This document shows, one piece after another, positions 1-6,220 of a stretch of 19,053 nucleotides of DNA. The translations under genes and the position numbers were made by a program. Under the pieces are notes generated by a model. It searched no databases. It was not told where the DNA came from and saw only the letters and a program-made list of their open reading frames with translations. How positions within the stretch are numbered: the first letter of the stretch is position 1; each line of letters opens with the position of its first letter. Origin of the DNA: Betaproteobacteria bacterium (GTDB taxonomy: Bacteria > Pseudomonadota > Gammaproteobacteria > Burkholderiales > SG8-39); contig VBCT01000145.1 in assembly GCA_005882235.1 (NCBI GenBank), positions 1-19,053 of the forward strand. Direction: 5' to 3'.

Positions 1-751
1 GCACCGAACAGGGAAAAGAAGCTTCCGGCTCGGGTAGATGGCCATTATCGGCAGCTCGGGTGAGTAGATCTTGAAGATGATGGTTTGCCTTCTTATACAG
101 GAGCGCCTGGTTCAGGAGAAAGCTTTTCTGCGTCCTGAAAAAGCCTCTAACCAATACATCCCCACGATCCGGGTCTTCAGTCAGTCGCTGGATAACGAAG
201 CCGGTTTTTGGCCACCTGAGATACCACTCCCAGAACCCTGCTGGCGCCCCCCGCCTGATCACCCGGTTATCGCCATAGTGAAAGGATATGATCCCAAGTC
301 GGGCCGCGTTGAGAATGCCCCCCTCAAGTTCAGCCGTGCCGCACCTTACTAGGACATCGCACTCCAGCGCTCTTATCCTTTCGATATCCTCGTCGGAGAA
401 TTGATGCACGCGACCGGATTTGGACACAATCGAGCCTACTTCCAGTATTGCATGGACTATTTTGCGTAAGTCAAACTGGTGATCATGGTCCCTGTGCAAG
501 CTGATACGCTTAAGGCGGGAAGATTCTAGCGACGTCATGAGCCGGAGCAGGATTTTTGAAACCCGATTGCATGACGCTTCCCCGGAAATATCAGGTGAGA
601 TGCTGTCTCGTTTCGAGTTGAGCCGGCAAGAGTAAACTATGAGATGCGAGATTCTGATATTGGGCCGGGTTCTTGCCCAGAGAGCCAACTCATATACATA
701 TTTGTCTGCGTAAGCGCCGTTTACCAACAGACCCACTGTAAGTTGCTTCAT
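1..751 (-). CDS. Formyltransferase-fold protein, partial (C-terminus off the left edge)
   Basis: Reading the minus strand from ATG at 751 gives 250 uninterrupted codons to the window edge. Residues ~130-205 carry the signature of the formyl transferase / methionyl-tRNA formyltransferase fold: a strand-rich stretch ending CDVLVRCGTAEL, then GIISFHYGDNR (His158), then TGFVIQRL and EDPDRGDVLVRG (Asp195). In the classical family the motif is Asn-x-His plus Asp; here Ser156 stands where Asn is expected, so transfer from formyl-tetrahydrofolate is not assured. Similar proteins occur in polysaccharide loci and may modify amino sugars, but the substrate cannot be read here. There is no signal peptide and no strong ribosome site before the ATG. 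The gene is visibly more AT-rich than genes to the right, which hints at separate acquisition. It diverges from the carrier-protein operon across a 347-bp control region. Fold call fairly firm, function open. Confidence 0.75.
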   Translation of the reverse strand, partial: MKQLTVGLLVNGAYADKYVYELALWARTRPNIRISHLIVYSCRLNSKRDSISPDISGEASCNRVSKILLRLMTSLESSRLKRISLHRDHDHQFDLRKIVHAILEVGSIVSKSGRVHQFSDEDIERIRALECDVLVRCGTAELEGGILNAARLGIISFHYGDNRVIRRGAPAGFWEWYLRWPKTGFVIQRLTEDPDRGDVLVRGFFRTQKSFLLNQALLYKKANHHLQDLLTRAADNGHLPEPEASFPCSV

Positions 752-843
752 ACCAGTCTCGTCATTTGCACGAATCCAACTAAATGATGTTCTGGGAGAT
801 TCCTACTTGGACGTGGCGCAATCGCTTATAGACAGAGACCCCG

Positions 844-886
844 TGGGGGAATCTGTTTAAAGGTGCCGTTTCCGCAGTTTCCCCCA
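844..886. promoter_or_regulatory. Imperfect dyad upstream of the -24/-12 promoter (possible activator site)
   Basis: TGGGGGAATCTG at 844-855 is matched by CAGTTTCCCCCA at 875-886, its reverse complement at 11 of 12 positions, with a 19-nt spacer. Its centre lies about 60 bp upstream of the predicted transcription start. Sigma-54 promoters need an upstream-bound enhancer-binding protein, so this is a candidate site. It could equally be a chance repeat or serve the divergent gene. There is no T-run to make it a terminator. Confidence 0.3.
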
Positions 887-901
887 AGGAATTCAACTCG
901 C

Positions 902-917
902 TGGCGCGTTTTTTGCT
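902..917 (+). promoter_or_regulatory. Sigma-54 (RpoN) promoter, -24/-12 type
   Basis: TGGCGCG at 902-908 and TTGCT at 913-917 match the sigma-54 consensus (TGGCACG, four bases, TTGCW) with one mismatch. Exactly ten bases separate the GG of the -24 box from the GC of the -12 box, which is the strict requirement. Transcription would start near 928 and read into the carrier-protein operon. Sigma-54 control with a two-component activator is known for exosortase/PEP-CTERM polysaccharide loci in related bacteria, which fits but does not prove the call. Confidence 0.65.
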
Positions 918-1098
918 TACAATCATGCCAGATTTGAGTTAGTTTTGCGTATTAACTCATTTCTGGCTATGGCAATTTATTGGAGTGTCCTTTGCAATTG
1001 GCTGGAGACATTATTTGGCCGGTAGTGCTGCCTTCCGGCTCGTCAGGTGACGAGACCAGGTTGCAAGCTCCGGTCGACTCCGATGATTAGGATTGCAA

Positions 1099-1341
1099 AT
1101 GTACGCAGATAAGGTTCGCGATATTCTCACCCAGCACGGTCGACTTTCGAGCCCGGTCGATCAGCTCCAGGATACCAGTGATTTGTATAACGCCGGGTTG
1201 ACCTCGTTGGCAACAGTTGGCTTGATGCTGGCTCTGGAAGAGCAATTCAATATCGAGTTTCCCGACAACATGCTCAGCCGTAAGACCTTTGCCAGCATCG
1301 AGTTCATTGTTGATGCGGTCCAGAAGCTCGTTGACAAGTAG
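1099..1341 (+). CDS. Acyl/aminoacyl carrier protein
   Basis: An 80-residue protein of carrier-protein size. The motif DLYNAGLTSLATV places the phosphopantetheine-accepting serine at Ser36, followed by the expected helix LMLALEEQFNIEFPDNML. The holo-protein would carry an acyl or aminoacyl group as a thioester in the cytoplasm. ATG 1099 is chosen because TAGGA at 1088-1092 lies six bases before it; a TTG at 1093 would add two residues but sits on the ribosome site. It is first in a plus-strand operon with an acyl-CoA dehydrogenase-like flavoprotein and a DUF1839 protein. The LYxAGLTS-type sequence resembles stand-alone carriers served by amino-acid-activating enzymes more than the fatty-acid ACP, whose motif is DSLD. 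The cargo is therefore suspected to be an amino acid, but this is inference. Confidence 0.9.
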   Translation: MYADKVRDILTQHGRLSSPVDQLQDTSDLYNAGLTSLATVGLMLALEEQFNIEFPDNMLSRKTFASIEFIVDAVQKLVDK

Positions 1342-1385
1342 CGCTTGCGCCCGCCAATCACCCGGAATTTCTGGAGGATTTTTCC

Positions 1386-2576
1386 ATGCAACCATCGCGC
1401 CAGCAGAGCGTAGCGACCGAGGACTTCAGTCGACTGCTTGATCGAGTCCATGAGATCGGCCGCGGTGTCGTTCTGGCGTCCGCGCGCGACGTCGATCGCG
1501 ACGCCCGGTTCCCGTCGGAGGGAATCGGCGCGCTCAAGGGACTCAAGCTGCTCAGTGCCTACGTTCCGGCCGAGCTGGGCGGGATGGGACTGGATGTGAT
1601 CCAGATTGCGAAGATCTGTGAAGTCCTGGGACAGTACGACGGTTCCGTGGCGATGATCTATGCGATGCATCAGATCCAGGTGGCCTGCATGGTCCATCAT
1701 GGTCTCGGGTCGAGCTATTTTCGATCCTACCTGCAGGAATTGATTCTGCAGCAACGGTTGATTGCGTCCGCCACCACCGAGGTCGGAACCGGTGGTGACC
1801 TGCGTTCGAGCGTCTGCGCAATCGAAATCCGGGAGGGGCGATTCCAGCTGGTCAAGAAGGCGCCTGTCATCTCCTACGGGGCTTACGCCGACGATATCAT
1901 GGCGACCTGTCGGCGTTCGGCTGGCGCACCGGCGAGCGACCAGGTGATGGTGCTGGCACGCAAGGACAGCTACACGCTCGAGCCGATTTCAGGCTGGGAT
2001 ACGCTGGGGTTCCGCGGGACCTGCAGTTCAGGATTCGTGCTGACGGCGAGCGGTTCGGCCGAGCAGGTATTGCCGATCCCGTTTGCCGAAATTCTGAGCC
2101 AGACGATGCACCCCTACTCTCACATTGTGTGGGGATCGCTGTGGCTCGGAATTGCGACCGATGCCGTCAATCATGCCCGCGGTTTTGTCCGCGAGGAGGC
2201 TCGGCGCAACCCGAGCATTCCGCCCACGTCGTCACTGCGTCTCGCGGAGGTGAGCAGTGTGCTACAGGGGATGCGCAACAACATCGCCGTGGCGGTCACC
2301 GATTACCGTCGCATGCTGGCCGACGGTCAGCAGGACATGTTCAGTAGCTTTGGATTCGCCATCCGCACCAATAATCTCAAGCTTGCGAGCTCAACTCTGA
2401 TTGTCGATATTGTCAGTCGCGCCTTGTTGATCTGCGGGATCTCCGGTTACCGTAACGATTCAAAGTTCAGTCTTTGCCGGCATTTGCGGGATGCCTACGG
2501 CGCTGCGCTGATGGTCAACAACGACCGCATTATGAATCACAACGCAACGATGCTGTTGACACAGCGGGAGGGCTAG
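1386..2576 (+). CDS. Acyl-CoA dehydrogenase-like flavoprotein, probably carrier-protein-dependent
   Basis: The protein has 396 residues, the usual length of the acyl-CoA dehydrogenase fold. Visible are the helical N-terminal domain with AELGGMGLD (~62-70), the FAD/substrate strand motif ATTEVGTGGDLRSS (~129-142), GWDTLGFRGTCSS in the beta domain, and the C-terminal helical domain. Where medium-chain dehydrogenases have the catalytic Glu in YEGT, this protein reads MVNNDRI (~376-382), so the base must lie elsewhere or the chemistry differs, for example a flavin oxidase or monooxygenase. GGAGG at 1373-1377, eight bases before the ATG, is a strong ribosome site. The neighbouring carrier protein suggests a carrier-bound thioester substrate, as in prolyl-carrier oxidation for pyrrole formation (PltE/RedW type). 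That parallel is a hypothesis. The gene is 44 bp downstream of the carrier gene and clearly cotranscribed. Confidence 0.85.
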   Translation: MQPSRQQSVATEDFSRLLDRVHEIGRGVVLASARDVDRDARFPSEGIGALKGLKLLSAYVPAELGGMGLDVIQIAKICEVLGQYDGSVAMIYAMHQIQVACMVHHGLGSSYFRSYLQELILQQRLIASATTEVGTGGDLRSSVCAIEIREGRFQLVKKAPVISYGAYADDIMATCRRSAGAPASDQVMVLARKDSYTLEPISGWDTLGFRGTCSSGFVLTASGSAEQVLPIPFAEILSQTMHPYSHIVWGSLWLGIATDAVNHARGFVREEARRNPSIPPTSSLRLAEVSSVLQGMRNNIAVAVTDYRRMLADGQQDMFSSFGFAIRTNNLKLASSTLIVDIVSRALLICGISGYRNDSKFSLCRHLRDAYGAALMVNNDRIMNHNATMLLTQREG

Positions 2577-2581
2577 GTCCA

Positions 2582-2683
2582 GTGTGCCCCGCGGAAAATA
2601 GTTTGGATGCTGCCTATTTGAAATATCAGGCAGAAGCGCTCGCCAATTGGCCGGCTGAAGGGCGCGGTGTGCTGGATCTATGA
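2582..2683 (+). CDS. Possible 33-residue mini-ORF, translationally coupled to the DUF1839 gene
   Basis: GTG at 2582 opens a 33-codon frame ending at TGA 2681-2683, which overlaps the next gene's ATG as ATGA. A GGGAGGG run at 2566-2572 lies nine bases before the GTG and would serve as a ribosome site. The product is acidic to neutral and probably helical (LDAAYLKYQAEALANW). It has no family I recognise. It may be a coupling leader that brings ribosomes to the DUF1839 start, which lacks its own good ribosome site, or the remnant of a lost gene between the flavoprotein and DUF1839. It could also be simple intergenic sequence. Confidence 0.3.
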   Translation: MCPAENSLDAAYLKYQAEALANWPAEGRGVLDL

Positions 2684-3654
2684 CGAAGCGGATTCTTGCG
2701 CTCGACCCCAGCACTTACCAGCGTCACCCGATCCATCAAGAGGGACGCACCTGGGCCGAGACGAACTGCTACGTGGATGTCTGGATCGAGCTGCTGCACG
2801 CGCTCGGCTATGAGCCGATTGCGGCGTTGCCGTTTACGCTGACGATCGACTTCGAGGGCGACCAATGGACGTTTTTCAAGTGTCCGTTGCTTGACATGTA
2901 CGAACTTTACGGACTGGACGTGCAGGAGCTTGCCATCTGGCGTCCGTTGGTTGCGCATATCGAGGAGCAAGTGGAGAGAGGCCGGCCGGTCCTGGCCGAG
3001 CTGGATTCATACTACCTGCCCGATACCGCCGGAACGGCGTACAAGCGGGCGCACGTAAAATCCACCGTGGCCGTCAATGAAATCGACGCGGCGCGCCATC
3101 ACATGGGATATTTCCACAATCAAGGATACCATCACGTCGGAGGGGATGACTTTCTCGATGTCTTGCGCCTGCGGGGCGAGCCGGATCCGGCCGCGCTTCC
3201 GCCGTATGTTGAATTCGTGAAGATTCGCGGCGGGGCCAGGCGCGATGGCCGCTCATTGCTGCAGGGCTCGTTGCAGCTGCTGCGCAGACATCTCGAACTG
3301 GTGCCGACCGAGAATCCCTTTTTGAGCTTCAAGGCACGCTTCGAAAAAGACTTGATCTGGCTCCTGGAGAAAAACCTCGAGGCATTTCATCAGTATTCCT
3401 TCGCTACCTTGCGGCAATACGGCGCATGTTTCGAGCTTTCGCAAACCTATCTGCATTGGCTGGCCGCACAGGGAGAAGGTGAACTGGACGAGGAGATTCG
3501 CCTCTTCGGCGAGATCTCGGAAGGCGCGAAGACCCTCCAGTTTCAACTCGCCCGGGCAATGAACCGTCGCAAGCCGCTCGATCTCTCGCCGCTCGAGGCC
3601 ATGGCCGAGCGCTGGCAGCGCGGCACCACCGGCTTGAAGACACGCTATCTCTGA
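2680..3654 (+). CDS. DUF1839 family protein, putative Cys/His acyltransferase
   Basis: A 324-residue cytoplasmic protein recognisable as DUF1839 from its N-terminal half: ETNCYVDVWIELLHALGYEP (Cys30), TIDFEGDQWTFFKCP, PVLAELDSYYLPDTAGTAY (Asp109), AHVKST (His125) and HHMGYFHNQGYHHVGGDDF. The spaced Cys, Asp and His recall the N-terminal domain of BtrH, which moves an acyl group from a carrier protein to an aminoglycoside amine. By that analogy this protein could take the carrier-bound group and pass it to an acceptor. The family itself is officially uncharacterised, so this is inference. The C-terminal part (~190-324) is mostly helical. The start codon sits in an ATGA overlap with the preceding mini-frame. 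It lies 46 bp upstream of the GH2 gene, in the same operon. Confidence 0.8.
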   Translation: MTKRILALDPSTYQRHPIHQEGRTWAETNCYVDVWIELLHALGYEPIAALPFTLTIDFEGDQWTFFKCPLLDMYELYGLDVQELAIWRPLVAHIEEQVERGRPVLAELDSYYLPDTAGTAYKRAHVKSTVAVNEIDAARHHMGYFHNQGYHHVGGDDFLDVLRLRGEPDPAALPPYVEFVKIRGGARRDGRSLLQGSLQLLRRHLELVPTENPFLSFKARFEKDLIWLLEKNLEAFHQYSFATLRQYGACFELSQTYLHWLAAQGEGELDEEIRLFGEISEGAKTLQFQLARAMNRRKPLDLSPLEAMAERWQRGTTGLKTRYL

Positions 3655-3700
3655 CAGCCGCGTATGCTCTGGATTCCAATTACAAGGAGCAAGTCCGGGC

Positions 3701-6220
3701 ATGGTGCATGATGCGAGCAACGAACCTGGAGCATTCGGAACATGGTCCGTTTGCTCGACTGAACCTGGCGCCTTCAATGGCCCGTCTCAGCTCGACGAGC
3801 CTGCACTGCAATGGATACCCGATGCGCCAGTCCCCGGGACGGTTGCGCAGGCTCTGCGCGGCGCAGGGCCTTGGGATTTTGGCAGACCGCTCGATTGTGA
3901 CGCCAGGGACTGGTGGTATCGGGCTGAACTCGTTGCAAGGAAGAAGACCCCCGGCGGCCAGGTTCTCCTCCACCTGCAAGGATTGGCTACGCTCGCAGAA
4001 GTATGGCTCAATGCGCAGCCGATCCTCAAGTCGGACAATATGTTTCAGGCGCATACCGTTGAGATCAGCGCGCTCCTCCGCGCTTCAAATGAAATTGTAA
4101 TTTGCTTCCGATCCCTCGGCGCCGCTCTGGAGCAGCGCAGGCCGCGCCCGCGCTGGAAAACCAGGCTGGTTAAGCATCAACAGCTCCGCTGGCTCCGCAG
4201 TACGCTGTTGGGCCGCATCCCGGGATGGTCACCGCCCTTGGCGCCGGTGGGTCCCTGGCGCCCCATCACGCTTGAGCAGCGGCACGAGAAGACGATAACG
4301 GATATCGATATTCGTCCGTTTGTCGAGGGGCATACCGGTGTCCTTGAGTTCTCGGCCACCCTTCTACTGGCCACGGACGCCCGAGTCGCCGCCACGTTGT
4401 TGCTATCGAATAGCCGTCACGACCTGAAAATTGAGCACGCAAGTGCTGGGTACCGTTTGTCGGGTCGCATCGTGGCAGCGAACCTTCCGCTATGGTGGCC
4501 GCACACTCACGGCCATCCGGTGATGCATGCCTGCAAGCTTGAGGTTTCGATCGACGGTCGCATCGTGTCGGTGGATGTTGGGCGAGTCGGTTTCAAAAGC
4601 ACCGAAGTGCAAAACGACAATGGTGACTTCCAGTTTCTCATTAACGACGCGGCGGTGTTTTGCCGCGGAGCCTGCTGGACCGTAAACGACATCGTGTCGC
4701 TCAGCGGGACGACCGGAGACTTGGTGCACAGCCTGCGCCTGGCGCAGCAAGCCGGCATGAACATGGTCCGGGTTGTCGGCACCATGGTGTACGAGCAGGA
4801 GGCATTCTACCGATTGTGCGATGAGCTCGGCATCCTGGTTTGGCAGGATTTCATGTTTGCCAACATGGATTACCCGATTGACGATGAATCCTTCCGTGCC
4901 TCGGTCGAGGTCGAGGTAACGCAACAGTTAAAGCGTCTTAGTCGCCACGTCTGCATCGCGGTGTATTGCGGCAATAGCGAGGTCGAGCAGCAGGCGGCAA
5001 TGCTCGGCATGCCCCGGGAGCTGTGGCGTAGCCCCCTGTTTTCGACGCTAATCCCGGAATTGTGCCGACGCTGGCATCCGGGAATCCCCTATGTGCCTTC
5101 GACGCCCAGCGGCGGCGCAATGCCATTTCACGTCGGCACGGGGCTGACTCACTACTTTGGCGTTGGCGCCTACCTGCGCCCGGTCGCCCAGGTCCGACGG
5201 GACAATGTGCGATTTACGGCAGAGTGTCTCGGATTTTCCAACGTCCCGGAGCCAGACATGGTGGATCGCGTATTCGATGCAGAGCTTCCGGCAACTCACC
5301 ATCCACGCTGGAAAGAGCGCGTCCCGCGCGATGGCGGGGCCGGCTGGGACTTTGAGGACGTGCGTGATCACTATTTCAAGGCTCTATTTGGTCTGGATCC
5401 GATTCGGATGCGCTGTTTCGATACAATGCGCTACTTGGCATTGAGCCGTGTTACCACCGGTGAGTTGATGGGGAAGGTGTACTCGGAATGGCGAAGCGTG
5501 AACAGCCGCTGCGGAGGAGCATTGGTCTGGTTTTTACGCGATTTGTGGCCGGGGGCAGGGTGGGGCATCCTCGACAGCGACGGCGTACCGAAGGCTTGCT
5601 ACTACTACCTGCGGCGCGTCTGGCAACCGCAAGCGGTGATACTCACGGATGAAGGTCTCGACGGCATCCAGGCTCACGTAATTAACGAGACCGACAGGCC
5701 GCTTTCTGCCGTCCTGGAACTGCAACTGCTGCAGGGTGGCCGAGTAGTCATCACCAAAGCGCGGGTTGATTGCCAGATCCCGTCGCGGTCGAAGGCCAAT
5801 TTCGCGTCCGATGCTATGTTGGATGGCTTCTACGATGTTTCCTATGCTTACCGGTTTGGCCCGCCCAAGCACGATGTGGTGGTCGCATCGCTATTCGGTA
5901 CCGACGGTTCCGTCATCAGCGAATCGTTTCACTTTTCCGAACCGTTTCAACCTGTGCATCGGGCCGCTAGCGGCGTAGTCGCGGTAGCCGAGCCGCTCGA
6001 CGACGGGAACTTCCGCCTGGTGATCACCAGCGACACATTTCTGTACGCCGCGCGTATCGATGTCAAAGGATTTCTGCCCGACGACAACTATTTCAATCTC
6101 CTGCCGGGCCGTCAAAAAACGATTGGCTGCCGGCGCCTGCCTGACGCGCCCGCGAGCATAAAGGGATATGTCGAGGCGCTCAACATCACCGAAACGGTCC
6201 GTATCAGCGTGACGACATGA
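3701..6220 (+). CDS. Glycoside hydrolase family 2, beta-mannosidase-like
   Basis: An 839-residue GH2 protein. The N-terminal sugar-binding-like domain includes DWWYRAEL and HLQGLATLAEVWLN (~70-104). Then come the immunoglobulin-like segment, the barrel entry GFKSTEVQNDNGDFQFLIND (~297-316) with CRGACWTVND, and LAQQAGMNMVRVVG leading to LGILVWQDFMFAN. VYCGNSEVEQQ supplies the acid/base Glu427, corresponding to GNNE of beta-mannosidases, and RFTAECLGF supplies the nucleophile Glu508. Both catalytic residues are kept, so it is probably active. No signal peptide is seen, so it should act in the cytoplasm, which is unusual for a polymer-degrading enzyme but reasonable for trimming a lipid-linked or soluble glycan or for transglycosylation. 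AAGGAG at 3684-3689 lies eleven bases before ATG 3701. Its TGA overlaps the next ATG (ATGA at 6217), showing tight coupling. The exact sugar substrate is not determinable. Confidence 0.88.
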   Translation: MVHDASNEPGAFGTWSVCSTEPGAFNGPSQLDEPALQWIPDAPVPGTVAQALRGAGPWDFGRPLDCDARDWWYRAELVARKKTPGGQVLLHLQGLATLAEVWLNAQPILKSDNMFQAHTVEISALLRASNEIVICFRSLGAALEQRRPRPRWKTRLVKHQQLRWLRSTLLGRIPGWSPPLAPVGPWRPITLEQRHEKTITDIDIRPFVEGHTGVLEFSATLLLATDARVAATLLLSNSRHDLKIEHASAGYRLSGRIVAANLPLWWPHTHGHPVMHACKLEVSIDGRIVSVDVGRVGFKSTEVQNDNGDFQFLINDAAVFCRGACWTVNDIVSLSGTTGDLVHSLRLAQQAGMNMVRVVGTMVYEQEAFYRLCDELGILVWQDFMFANMDYPIDDESFRASVEVEVTQQLKRLSRHVCIAVYCGNSEVEQQAAMLGMPRELWRSPLFSTLIPELCRRWHPGIPYVPSTPSGGAMPFHVGTGLTHYFGVGAYLRPVAQVRRDNVRFTAECLGFSNVPEPDMVDRVFDAELPATHHPRWKERVPRDGGAGWDFEDVRDHYFKALFGLDPIRMRCFDTMRYLALSRVTTGELMGKVYSEWRSVNSRCGGALVWFLRDLWPGAGWGILDSDGVPKACYYYLRRVWQPQAVILTDEGLDGIQAHVINETDRPLSAVLELQLLQGGRVVITKARVDCQIPSRSKANFASDAMLDGFYDVSYAYRFGPPKHDVVVASLFGTDGSVISESFHFSEPFQPVHRAASGVVAVAEPLDDGNFRLVITSDTFLYAARIDVKGFLPDDNYFNLLPGRQKTIGCRRLPDAPASIKGYVEALNITETVRISVTT

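Larger units (their letters stand above)
752..1098. other. Divergent intergenic control region without a gene
   Basis: This 347-bp stretch separates the minus-strand formyltransferase gene from the plus-strand carrier-protein operon. I see no convincing coding sequence; only very short frames of about 15 codons occur. It is AT-rich around 900-1010 and contains a sigma-54 promoter candidate at 902-917 and a dyad at 844-886. I did not find a convincing sigma-70 promoter for the minus-strand gene. The predicted operon transcript would have a leader of roughly 170 nt, in which no known riboswitch was recognised. Confidence 0.7.

Noticed and set aside
71..352. 93-codon plus-strand frame at the left edge
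   Set aside because: It is antisense to the formyltransferase-like gene, whose conserved motifs lie on the other strand; the plus-strand translation resembles no family.
839..848. CCCCGTGGGG palindrome as a separate operator
   Set aside because: Very short and low in complexity; it partly overlaps the longer dyad already listed.
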